Assembly (NCBI GenBank): GCA_963667315.1
Contig: OY763325.1
Span: 496,001 to 560,000, forward strand
Source: DAINPP01 sp963667315
GTDB lineage: Bacteria; Thermotogota; Thermotogae; MWEM01
Direction of reading: 5' to 3'
Length of the DNA stretch: 64,000 nucleotides
Shown here: positions 17,813 to 25,335 of the stretch, piece by piece
Layout of the letters: each line of letters opens with the position of its first letter
How positions within the stretch are numbered: position 1 is the first letter of the stretch
Position numbers and translations under genes: made by a program
Notes under the pieces: model-generated
What the model was told of the DNA's origin: nothing
Databases searched by the model: none
Seen by the model: only the letters and a program-made list of their open reading frames with translations

Positions 17813-18262
17813 TTATTTTGTTGCGTCGGTATTTTCGACCAATATTTTCCCCCACAAATCCTCTGAAGACTGGGCGTTCACCAGTTCGTTTTCAAAAAGC
17901 GTATTGATGAAATCGCCTGCGATTAATTTTTTTTGGTCATCTTTTGCAAATTTTTTATAAATTGATGCGAGTGGGGCAACATCAATTTTCTGGATCGTGA
18001 TGGTTTCTACTTCGTTTGTTTGGTTTTGATTGATTTGTTTTTTTAAGGTGCTTTGGAGTTCCTCTTCGTTGGCGATATTTTTCAGGTCAGCTTCATCAAA
18101 ATCAATGACATCGATGAGTGATCTGATAAAAGTAGCTTTTGTGATTCTTTTGTTTTTTTCGTTTTTTTCCCTGCTTGCCATGACAATGGCAACTGCTTTT
18201 GATAATTTTTCGACTTGCTCAATTCTTACCGGAACATTTAATTGAATAGTTTTACCTTCCAT
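17813..18262 (-). CDS. Small charged protein, possible ribbon-helix-helix DNA-binding N-terminus
   Basis: 149 residues with no signal peptide. The first 50 residues (KTIQLNVPVRIEQVEKLSKA, then a basic KNEKNKRITKATFIRSLIDVI) have the strand-helix-basic-helix rhythm of ribbon-helix-helix proteins. The rest is acidic and Gln/Asn-rich (QSTLKKQINQNQTNEVETI) with a helical end. A good GGAGAG-type site precedes the ATG at 18262. It stands alone between AT-rich spacers with its own terminator. A regulator or plasmid/phage-derived origin is possible. The function is not recognised. Confidence 0.55.
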   Translation of the reverse strand: MEGKTIQLNVPVRIEQVEKLSKAVAIVMASREKNEKNKRITKATFIRSLIDVIDFDEADLKNIANEEELQSTLKKQINQNQTNEVETITIQKIDVAPLASIYKKFAKDDQKKLIAGDFINTLFENELVNAQSSEDLWGKILVENTDATK

Positions 18263-18647
18263 TTTTCTCTCCTTTGATTTAGTTAGTAGATTATATCATA
18301 CAAAATCATAAAGATGTAATCCTATATAATGTATAAATATAAAAAATAATAATAATAAATATTGTATAAAAGAAAAATATGTAATAGAATAAATTAAAAT
18401 CTTATAATTTAAAGGATAAAAATAAAGAAAAATATATAATATATAGAAAAAATATATTATAGAAATAGAATAATATAGGTAAGAAAATGAGAGATAATAA
18501 GTTCTTTTGAGATATATGGTTTTGAGAATAGAATAAAATCGTATATAATAGGGTGAAAACGGTACAGACAAGAATATTTTCAAAAAAAATATAGTATGGA
18601 AGTTATGTTTTTACAAAGAAATAGATTAGAAAAGGGGGAAACACAAA
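18263..18647. other. AT-rich, C-poor divergent spacer
   Basis: 385 bases between the minus-strand small gene and oraS. Positions 18301-18600 have about 11 C and 40 G on the plus strand and are close to 83% A+T. A 95-codon minus-strand frame here is a low-complexity artefact. I see no cobalamin riboswitch before oraS. The last 45 bases hold the oraS ribosome site (AAAAGGGGG). Confidence 0.6.
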
Positions 18648-19004
18648 TTGACAAGTGAAAAGTTTGAACAGAGAAAAGCGATGCTTGAAAAGATGTCTGA
18701 TGAAGAATTAAATCAGCTTTTCTGGCAAAGAGCAGAAGAGATCGTTGATCCGCTTATCGATCTCGCAAGAAAGAATACCTCGCCGTCCATCGAGCGCTCC
18801 GTTCTTTTAAGAATGGGATTCAATTCCATGGAAGCTAAGGTTATAGTGGATGGGATCTTCGAAAGAGATTTACTCGGTAAGGGTGCCGGTGGTATCCTGG
18901 TGAATATGGCGAAGAAAACCGGTAAGGATTATATGACGTATGGGAAAGAACTCGTTAACGGAAAGAATTGGGATGAAATCGAAAAGGAATACAAGGGGGT
19001 GTAA
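18648..19004 (+). CDS. oraS: D-ornithine 4,5-aminomutase, small (S) subunit
   Basis: Small subunit of the adenosylcobalamin- and PLP-dependent mutase that moves the terminal amino group of D-ornithine to give 2,4-diaminopentanoate in ornithine fermentation. The 118-residue length matches OraS (about 120), and the large subunit follows directly. Visible features: LNQLFWQRAEEIVDPLIDLA, a conserved SPSIERSVLLRMGFNSMEA segment, and a Gly-rich LLGKGAGGILVNMAKK stretch. Start TTG 18648 follows AAGGGGG. It is joined to oraE with no gap (stop at 19004, oraE ATG at 19008). Confidence 0.9.
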   Translation: MTSEKFEQRKAMLEKMSDEELNQLFWQRAEEIVDPLIDLARKNTSPSIERSVLLRMGFNSMEAKVIVDGIFERDLLGKGAGGILVNMAKKTGKDYMTYGKELVNGKNWDEIEKEYKGV

Positions 19005-19007
19005 TTG

Positions 19008-21197
19008 ATGGCGCTTGATAAAAATACTAAGATCAATGTAGATGACATATTAAAAGATCTCGAAAACTATCACCCCAAACGACGAGGCTGGACTTGGAGA
19101 AAATCTTTAAAACCCGGCACAAAGATCGGTGAATATGCCTATGATAATATGTCTGAGAATCTCAAAGAAAGTGTGCCGCTGCCACCTGCTAAATTTTTCA
19201 ATAATATAGATCCACAACCACAGGAAGTCATCACTTCTGAAATTGCGTCCGGAAGATTTGAAGATGATATCAGAAGAATGAGGATGGCTGCATGGCATGG
19301 CGCTGATCATATTATGGTAATCAGAACACTTGGACAATCACATTTCGATGGACTCATCGAAGGATCACCTGAAGGAATCGGTGGAATTCCAATCACAAGA
19401 AAGCAGCTTAGAGCTTCAAGGAAAGCGCTTGATTTAATAGAAGAAGAAGTTGGCAGACCAATAAACTTTCATTCATACGTATCAGGAATCGCCGGTCCTG
19501 AAGTAGCTGTTCTGTTTGCTGAAGAAGGGGTGAATGGAGCTCATCAGGATCCTCAATACAATGTTCTTTACAGGGGTGTTAATCCGATCAGATCATTTGT
19601 TGATGCGGCTGAAGCAAAGCACGTCATGGCATTTGCGGAAATTCTTCAAATTGACGGAGCCCATAACGCTAACGCTTCCTCAAAAGTTGCATGGAAAGTT
19701 ATGCCGGAATTACTTGTTCAACATGGAATTAATTCAATCTTCTCGGTAAAAGCCGGGATGAAAAAAGATCTCATTTCGTTGTCAACCGTTCCGCCAATGA
19801 CAGCGCCTTCACCTGAATTCAGATTAAACTTTGTCTATGCGCTTGCACTAAGAGACATTTTTAAAGAATATAAATTCAGAGCGCAGATGAACACAAGATA
19901 TATCGAATCTGACCTGTTTGATGCGACAAGGATTCATGTTTTGGATACGGTACTCAGCAGATTGACCAAGGCTGATATTCAATCAACCATCACACCGGAT
20001 GAAGGAAGGAACGTACCGTGGCACATTAATTCCATCAGAGGTGTAGAAACGGCAAAGCATACATTGGTTGCCACGGATAGTATGCAGGAATTTGTCGGAC
20101 CAAAAATGGAAAATCTCAGAGAACCGATCAGGGATCTTAAAATCAGATCCATTCTATACATGGAAGATATTCTCGATAATGGCGGATATTTCGAAGCTGT
20201 AGAAAAAGGCTTCTTTGTTGATTCAGGTCATTTCCCGGAAAGAGTCGGGGATGGGATTGCAAGAAAGAAAGATGGCGAACTGGGTGCGAATACGGTTATC
20301 GAAAGAGATGAAGATTATTTTTCACCGGTTGATATGTTCGGGTACAACAATGTACCTGCGGAATATGAAACCCCAAGTGATGCGATTGATGGTTCAACAT
20401 TCGAAAGACCTGAGAAGATACAGTATATTAATGAATTGGATGAAACGGACAATTGTCATGTCAGGATGGAAACAAATAGAGAGAATGATGAAAAAGGCTT
20501 AATCAAACCGGAAGTTGAGTGGAAGAACGACGGGATTATTCAATTGGATATGACAATTCCTGAAAATCCGGATGTTGCTGAAGCGGCTGCTATTGAAATT
20601 GCAACAAGGCTTGGTTTGGAAGAACCTACGATTATTTCAAAAACCGTCCTTCATCCAGCTGAAGGTTCATACGTTGAATTGAAAGCAAAAGTCCCTTTCT
20701 TTGTAGATAAAAACACATTGAAGATTCCTGAAAAGCCGGATATTCTCTCCGCTGAAGAGGTAACGGCATATACACATGAAAATCCAATCCATGTTGTTGC
20801 CGGTACAGTTGGAAATGATGAGCATTCAGTTGGAATGAGAGAGATTCTTGATATCAAACATGGTGGCATTGAAAAGTTTGGCGTCTCTTATACGTATCTT
20901 GGAACCAGTGTGCCGGTTGAGAAATTGATAGATGCCGCAATTGAAACAGGTGCGGACGCGATACTCTGCAGTATGATTATCACGCATGGGGATGTTCACT
21001 TGAAAGGCATGAAACAATTGGATCAGCTGTGTAAGGAAAAAGGCATTCGTGAAAAACTCGTTCTTATTTCCGGTGGTACACAGATCACGAATGAAATAGC
21101 AGTTGAGGCCGGTATGGACGGTGGATTTGGAAGGGGAACACATGGAATAGATGTTGCCAGTTTCCTTGTAAAGAAACTAAAAGAAATCAGGGAGTGA
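19008..21197 (+). CDS. oraE: D-ornithine 4,5-aminomutase, large (E) subunit
   Basis: The catalytic subunit, binding both PLP and adenosylcobalamin. Its 729 residues are typical of OraE, which distinguishes it from D-lysine 5,6-aminomutase (about 515 + 260). The TIM-barrel part includes HIMVIRTLGQSHFDG and GPEVAVLFAEEGVNGAHQDP. The C-terminal Rossmann B12 domain has D-E-H-S-V-G (the DxHxxG base-off motif, His about 606). Eleven residues on comes DIKHGG, whose Lys (about 617) corresponds to the PLP lysine known in Clostridium OraE. LISGGTQI closes the domain. No racemase, ord or ort genes lie in the window, so the rest of the pathway must be elsewhere. Confidence 0.95.
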   Translation: MALDKNTKINVDDILKDLENYHPKRRGWTWRKSLKPGTKIGEYAYDNMSENLKESVPLPPAKFFNNIDPQPQEVITSEIASGRFEDDIRRMRMAAWHGADHIMVIRTLGQSHFDGLIEGSPEGIGGIPITRKQLRASRKALDLIEEEVGRPINFHSYVSGIAGPEVAVLFAEEGVNGAHQDPQYNVLYRGVNPIRSFVDAAEAKHVMAFAEILQIDGAHNANASSKVAWKVMPELLVQHGINSIFSVKAGMKKDLISLSTVPPMTAPSPEFRLNFVYALALRDIFKEYKFRAQMNTRYIESDLFDATRIHVLDTVLSRLTKADIQSTITPDEGRNVPWHINSIRGVETAKHTLVATDSMQEFVGPKMENLREPIRDLKIRSILYMEDILDNGGYFEAVEKGFFVDSGHFPERVGDGIARKKDGELGANTVIERDEDYFSPVDMFGYNNVPAEYETPSDAIDGSTFERPEKIQYINELDETDNCHVRMETNRENDEKGLIKPEVEWKNDGIIQLDMTIPENPDVAEAAAIEIATRLGLEEPTIISKTVLHPAEGSYVELKAKVPFFVDKNTLKIPEKPDILSAEEVTAYTHENPIHVVAGTVGNDEHSVGMREILDIKHGGIEKFGVSYTYLGTSVPVEKLIDAAIETGADAILCSMIITHGDVHLKGMKQLDQLCKEKGIREKLVLISGGTQITNEIAVEAGMDGGFGRGTHGIDVASFLVKKLKEIRE

Positions 21198-21202
21198 AAA
21201 GG

Positions 21203-21688
21203 ATGAAAAATGAAATTGTACGGATTGAATTTCCCGAAGATTGCAATGTAATTATTGGACAATCTCATTTTATTAAAACAGTCGAAGACATCTATGAGAC
21301 AATCGTCACGAGCGTACCCGGTATGAAATTCGGGGTTGCCTTTAATGAAGCTTCAGGGAAATGTTATGTTCGCAGGGAAGGCAATGATGAAACACTTGTG
21401 GAGATAGCCGTTAAAAATGCAATGAATATTGGTGCCGGTCATATCTTTGTACTTATCATCAAAAATGGCTATCCGATAAATATTCTGAATGCATTAAAGA
21501 ATATTCAGGAAGTTTGCCGGATTTTTGCGGCAACGGCCAATCCATTGCAGGTCATTACCGTTGAAACGGATCAGGGTAAAGGGGTAATTGGCGTAGTAGA
21601 TGGCTTTTCTCCAAAAGGTATTGAAACAAAAGGTGATATTGTTAAACGCAAAGAGTTTTTAAGAGAAATAACCGGTTATAAAAGATAA
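21203..21688 (+). CDS. Adenosine-specific kinase family protein (DUF355)
   Basis: 161 residues matching the adenosine-specific kinase family known mainly from archaea and anaerobic bacteria: VIIGQSHFIKTVEDIYE, SVPGMKFGVAFNEASGKC, GAGHIFVLIIKNGYPINILN, EVCRIFAATANPLQVI and VVDGFSPKGIE. ATG 21203 is eight bases after GGGAG; a GTG at 21194 overlaps the oraE stop. It is the third gene of the ora transcript and ends at a strong terminator. Family biochemistry is adenosine phosphorylation. A role in recycling 5'-deoxyadenosine or adenosine released from the cobalamin cofactor is my inference from position. Confidence 0.88.
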   Translation: MKNEIVRIEFPEDCNVIIGQSHFIKTVEDIYETIVTSVPGMKFGVAFNEASGKCYVRREGNDETLVEIAVKNAMNIGAGHIFVLIIKNGYPINILNALKNIQEVCRIFAATANPLQVITVETDQGKGVIGVVDGFSPKGIETKGDIVKRKEFLREITGYKR

Positions 21689-21690
21689 AA

Positions 21691-21714
21691 AAAGCCCTCC
21701 TAACGGAGGGCTTT
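21691..21714. terminator. Bidirectional rho-independent terminator
   Basis: Perfect ten-base stem AAAGCCCTCC / GGAGGGCTTT with a TAAC loop, flanked by A and T runs. It sits between the convergent ora operon and the SagB-type gene. Confidence 0.93.
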
Positions 21715-21716
21715 TT

Positions 21717-22475
21717 TTATCTTTTTGGGATCCCAACGGGAGACAGGTATATTGAAAACTCATCCTCGCCGTCAAGGTTGAATATGGCATCAAGCTTTTT
21801 CTGAAAATAAGCTGCGATAGCGCATGTTCCCAAGCCTTCGGCCTCACAGGCAAGATAGAGATTCTGACACACGTGACCGGCATCGAGCAGAACGGTTTTA
21901 TGAGAACCGATATGATAACGCCATTCTCCTCTATATGGGATGATTGCCCAGACAAATGTGACAGCGCAGTCTCCTGCCATCTTTTGTCCCATGGCAGCCT
22001 CCGCCATTTCATTTGTGTAATCCCCTTCCATAAGGAGTACTAGTTTGTGCTGTAAAGCGACATATCTGTACAACCCCCGCTTTAAACCCTCAACCCTTTT
22101 TATCCAAAGATAGGTTTCGAATGGATGTCTTGCTCCGGCTGATGGAACGGTTCTTTTTGTCGCATAGTTTTTGCCGAAAATGCTCTTTACACCTTGAGTT
22201 GCCCAAAGCAGGTATGATAGTTGTTCGAGTGAAATTGCTTCAGCGGCAAACAATCTTCTGCTTTCACGGCTATCAATAATTGAAGCAAAATCATTTGTCT
22301 TAAGTTTGATTGTTTTTGGTTCGGGGAGATCAATGAGCGTTTCTTCACCAGTTAAGACTTTTTCGAGTGGTGGCTGTTCAAGTCCTTTGTCCTGATCAGA
22401 TTTTATATTCTCTGTCAGTAATTCGAATCTGTTGGATTTAATAAATGATCTTCCTTCTTTTATCATCTTTTCCAT
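21717..22475 (-). CDS. SagB/ThcOx-type nitroreductase-family dehydrogenase
   Basis: 252-residue flavin oxidoreductase of the SagB type. The family layout is clear: IIDSRESRRLFAAEAISLEQLSYLLWATQG, then RTVPSAGARHPFETYLWI (FMN-binding Arg/Ser and the PSAGARHP signature), a YRYVALQHKL segment, and GTCAIAAYFQKKLD near the C-terminus. SagB enzymes oxidise azolines in thiazole/oxazole peptides, but no YcaO cyclodehydratase or precursor peptide is in the window. A stand-alone redox role is therefore as likely. An AGGAGGGG site precedes ATG 22475. It probably forms a transcript with the carboxypeptidase upstream (29-bp gap). Confidence 0.87.
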   Translation of the reverse strand: MEKMIKEGRSFIKSNRFELLTENIKSDQDKGLEQPPLEKVLTGEETLIDLPEPKTIKLKTNDFASIIDSRESRRLFAAEAISLEQLSYLLWATQGVKSIFGKNYATKRTVPSAGARHPFETYLWIKRVEGLKRGLYRYVALQHKLVLLMEGDYTNEMAEAAMGQKMAGDCAVTFVWAIIPYRGEWRYHIGSHKTVLLDAGHVCQNLYLACEAEGLGTCAIAAYFQKKLDAIFNLDGEDEFSIYLSPVGIPKR

Positions 22476-22504
22476 TTGACCCCTCCTGTATAGAAATTAA
22501 ATTG

Positions 22505-24022
22505 TTAGATTTTATAAATATCTTTGAATTTCTTTTCGATATAGCCGATGAAATACTTTGGATCCAGTTCTTCTCCCGTGATCCTCCTGATTAATTCATT
22601 TGGCTTGTATATACTCCCCATTTGATGAACGTTCGTCTTTAACCATTCTCGAATCTTAAGCCATTCTCCCGTTTCAATCAATTCAGGTATGCTGAATTCA
22701 TTTTCCATCGTTTTGTACATCTGTGCAGCATAAAGTTTTCCCAGCATATAAGATGGGAAATAACCAAATATACCTTCAGACCAATGAACATCTTGAAGAA
22801 CTCCCTGAGCATCATTATCAGGAGTGACGCCCAGGTATTCATTCATCTTCTGGTTCCAGATCTCAGGTAATTCGCTGACGGTGATCTGTCCATTGATGAG
22901 GGCATTTTCCAATTCGAATCTAAGAAGAATATGAAGACTGTAAGTGACTTCATCGGACTCAATCCTTATAAATCCGGGTTTGCAAATATTAGCTGCTCTA
23001 TAAATTTCAAAGATATCTTCGTTGAAAGCTCCCGGGAATATTTTATCGAGATCAGGCTTTATATTTTTCCAGAAAGATAAACTTTTTCCGATCATATTTT
23101 CCCAGAAAAGCGATTGAGATTCATGAATCCCAAGAGAAGTACCCTCTGCAAGAGGGGTCCAACTGAAGGCTTTTGGCAAGCCTTGTTCGTAAAGGGCATG
23201 ACCGGTTTCATGGATGGTCCCGAAAAGCCCCTCAACTATATTATCTTCAAAGAATCTTGTGGTGATCCTCACATCATCCGGGGATATCTTGTTAGTAAAT
23301 GGGTGAACTGATACTTCGAGAAGCCCTCTGTGATAATCGTACCCCATTCTTTTTGAGATTAGTTTTGACAATTCGATTTGTTTTGAGATGTCAAAATTTT
23401 TTCTGAAGATTATATCATCAGGGGTTGAACCATTATTTAATACTTTGATTAATTCAGTGAGTTTTGGCTGCAAAACCCCTTTGATCTGTTTTAACTTTTG
23501 ACTTGTCATACCGGATTCAAATTGTTCGATCAAAGTGTCGTATAGGTTTTCCGTTTCCGGGTACAGCTTTTCTCTGTAAATCCCGGCCGTTTCGATTGAG
23601 ATATCAACAAGTTCTTTTAAAGCATCTTTAAAAATGGAAAAATCTGATTTTTCTCGGGCTTCTTCCCATACATGATGCCCAAGAGAGGTCGCTTTTACTC
23701 TCCTTGCAAAAAGTTCTTTTGGGATTACTTTGTACTTATCCAATTCCTCTTTTGTTACCTTTATCATTGCATTTTCTTCAAAAGAAAGCTGCTCAGAGAT
23801 CTCTCTTTGTAAAAAAAAATCAAGATAATCCGCTGTTTTATCTGATGTGAACTGTTCAAAAGCATACATCTGAACGGCAGAATTAACCTCGGCTCGGTTA
23901 TTTGCGGCACCTTTGGGCATCTTTACCTGTTGATCCCAATTTAAAAGGTTTGCAACTGATTCGAATAGGAAAATCCCTTTTAAATATTCTTTAAAATCCA
24001 CAAATTTTTCATTTACCGTCAT
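22505..24022 (-). CDS. Carboxypeptidase Taq, M32 metallopeptidase
   Basis: 505-residue zinc carboxypeptidase that removes C-terminal residues from peptides in the cytoplasm. The M32 hallmarks are present: NLLNWDQQVKMPKGA near residue 25, DVRITTRF, GTIHETGHALYEQG (HExxH zinc site, about 260) followed by the downstream ESQSLFWENMIG glutamate ligand, and IRIESDEVTYSLHI. No signal peptide. It fits a peptide- and amino-acid-consuming organism along with the opp operon at 47-53 kb. Confidence 0.95.
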   Translation of the reverse strand: MTVNEKFVDFKEYLKGIFLFESVANLLNWDQQVKMPKGAANNRAEVNSAVQMYAFEQFTSDKTADYLDFFLQREISEQLSFEENAMIKVTKEELDKYKVIPKELFARRVKATSLGHHVWEEAREKSDFSIFKDALKELVDISIETAGIYREKLYPETENLYDTLIEQFESGMTSQKLKQIKGVLQPKLTELIKVLNNGSTPDDIIFRKNFDISKQIELSKLISKRMGYDYHRGLLEVSVHPFTNKISPDDVRITTRFFEDNIVEGLFGTIHETGHALYEQGLPKAFSWTPLAEGTSLGIHESQSLFWENMIGKSLSFWKNIKPDLDKIFPGAFNEDIFEIYRAANICKPGFIRIESDEVTYSLHILLRFELENALINGQITVSELPEIWNQKMNEYLGVTPDNDAQGVLQDVHWSEGIFGYFPSYMLGKLYAAQMYKTMENEFSIPELIETGEWLKIREWLKTNVHQMGSIYKPNELIRRITGEELDPKYFIGYIEKKFKDIYKI

Positions 24023-24072
24023 GTTTTCCCCCTAATTTTGTATAATTATCTGTATTGCAAATAATAATCAAT

Positions 24073-24091
24073 TTGTTCATTTAACGAACAA
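24073..24091. promoter_or_regulatory. 19-nt palindrome in divergent promoter region
   Basis: TTGTTC...GAACAA with one mismatched pair, in the 98-bp gap between the divergent carboxypeptidase and YdcF-like genes. It looks like a dimeric-repressor operator and could affect both. No regulator is adjacent. Confidence 0.4.
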
Positions 24092-24120
24092 TAGATTATA
24101 ACATATACTGGAGGCGTTCA

Positions 24121-24903
24121 ATGTTGATCTTACAAAAAGTTATTGGCTCATTCGTAGAATTACCTGGACTTTGTTTCATTTTACTGTTTATACTTGCGTG
24201 GATTCTGATTAAAAAAGGGGAGAAAAGATTAGGGTGGATTGTTATCGCTCTTACTGGGGTGATATGGTTTATATCAACCGATATAGGGTTACGGATTATG
24301 GTGAAACCGTATGAAGATTCATATTCCGAAGTCGTATGGTCTGAACAGAAATCAGGAGATGCGATCATCGTAGTTTTCAGTGGTGGTATCGTCAGAAATG
24401 TTCCTTTTGGTGAAGACTTTTATGATCAAATCGGGAAGCATTCGATGATGAGGTTGTACAGGGCATTTGAGGTTTACCGTGAAACCGACTCAAAGATTAT
24501 CTTAACAGGTGGAAATGTCTATGATAAGGAAGGGGCAACGATTGCAGAAGTAATGAGAAAAGTTCTTTTGTCCTGGAATGTTCCGGAGAGAGATATACTT
24601 ATAGAGAATCAGGCGAAGACGACTTATGAAAATGCGGAATACGTGTGTGACATGATTCCTGATGATGTGAACACTGTTTTACTTGTGACTTCTGCCATTC
24701 ATATGCCTCGTTCCATGATGGCATTTGAAAATGTGTCAATGAAAACAGACAGATATTTCAACTTGATTCCTTGTCCGGGAGATTATCAGATTGAAACAAG
24801 CGAAGTGGGTATAAATAACTTTTTACCAAACAGAGGGGCTTTAAGCACATTCATGTCTGCCTTTCATGAATGGGTCGGTAATGTGTTCTATCTCTTGAAA
24901 TAG
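24121..24903 (+). CDS. YdcF/SanA/ElyC-like DUF218 membrane protein
   Basis: 260 residues. Two N-terminal membrane helices (residues about 12-30 and 38-58) precede a DUF218 domain: GDAIIVVFSGGIV, SKIILTGGNVYDKEGATIAEVM, IENQAKTTYENAEYV and VLLVTSAIHMPRSMMAFE. This is the ElyC-type topology. ElyC is linked to undecaprenyl-phosphate and envelope metabolism in E. coli, though the chemistry of the family is unsettled. Start ATG follows GGAGG. The -35 box of the next gene's promoter lies in its last codons. Confidence 0.85.
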   Translation: MLILQKVIGSFVELPGLCFILLFILAWILIKKGEKRLGWIVIALTGVIWFISTDIGLRIMVKPYEDSYSEVVWSEQKSGDAIIVVFSGGIVRNVPFGEDFYDQIGKHSMMRLYRAFEVYRETDSKIILTGGNVYDKEGATIAEVMRKVLLSWNVPERDILIENQAKTTYENAEYVCDMIPDDVNTVLLVTSAIHMPRSMMAFENVSMKTDRYFNLIPCPGDYQIETSEVGINNFLPNRGALSTFMSAFHEWVGNVFYLLK

Positions 24904-24946
24904 TTATAATTTTGTGGTAGTATATATATGTAAAATGCATATATAT
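24895..24946 (+). promoter_or_regulatory. Promoter with 25-nt palindromic operator before the Gly/Arg-rich gene
   Basis: TTGAAA (24895-24900), 17 bases, TAGTAT (24918-24923). A 25-nt palindrome at 24922-24946 has half-site ATATATATG and two mismatched pairs. It starts at the fifth base of the -10 and covers the expected start point. A 23/25 identical palindrome is placed the same way at 31345. Confidence 0.75.
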
Positions 24947-24961
24947 GGGAGGTGGAATAAA

Positions 24962-25189
24962 ATGCCGGGATTTGACGGAAGAGGTCCGAATGGTGAAGGC
25001 GCAATGACTGGAAGAGGTAGAGGCAGATGTTCACAGAGTATCAAAGAAGATGTGAATATCCAAAGAGAAAATGGAGTACCTGGAGACTCAGATCTTCCGA
25101 TATATGGAAGAAGAGAATTCAGAGGTCAAGGCAGAGGCTTTTCTCAGAGATGTTGTGGAAGAAGAACGAGAAGAGGGCATAGAAGATAA
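24962..25189 (+). CDS. Small Gly/Arg-rich protein, DUF5320-like
   Basis: 75 residues beginning MPGFDGRGPNGEGAMTGRGR, the recognisable start of the small DUF5320-type proteins found near ferredoxin-containing MinD ATPases and NifB/NifX-like dinitrogenase cofactor-family genes in anaerobes. It is very rich in Gly and Arg, with two cysteines near the C-terminus (RCCGRRTRRGHRR) and one after the first repeat (GRCSQ). GGGAGGTGG precedes ATG 24962. The promoter carries the palindrome shared with the MinD-ferredoxin operon. The function is unknown; a metal or Fe-S link is inferred from co-regulation. Confidence 0.8.
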   Translation: MPGFDGRGPNGEGAMTGRGRGRCSQSIKEDVNIQRENGVPGDSDLPIYGRREFRGQGRGFSQRCCGRRTRRGHRR

Positions 25190-25214
25190 AAAAGAGTGAT
25201 ACAATTCTTATCTT

Positions 25215-25247
25215 AAAGGCGCGTGGTTTTCAATACACGCGTCTTTT
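25215..25247 (+). terminator. Rho-independent terminator
   Basis: Eleven-base stem AAAGGCGCGTG / CACGCGTCTTT with one G-U pair, followed by a T-rich tail, 25 bases after the Gly/Arg-rich gene. Confidence 0.85.
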
Positions 25248-25269
25248 ATTATTTTTGGAAATTTAATAT

Positions 25270-25298
25270 TTGCCAATTCAAAGAACATGTGCTATGAT
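25270..25298 (+). promoter_or_regulatory. Sigma70-like promoter for the MFS gene
   Basis: TTGCCA, 17-base spacer, TATGAT, 37 bases before the start codon. Confidence 0.6.
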
Positions 25299-25335
25299 AT
25301 GTATTGTTAGTATTCCGAATTATAATGGAGGGGTT

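Noticed and set aside
18296..18583. 95-codon minus-strand frame of Tyr, Ile, Leu and Phe
   Set aside because: Product of the extreme A+T content of the spacer; no ribosome site and no recognisable pattern.
18263..18647. Cobalamin riboswitch before oraS
   Set aside because: The leader is too AT-rich and lacks a B12-box-like conserved core.
18648..21197. D-lysine 5,6-aminomutase (kamDE) for the mutase pair
   Set aside because: Subunit sizes (118 and 729 residues) and B12/PLP domain order fit ornithine 4,5-aminomutase, not the 515 + 260 lysine enzyme.
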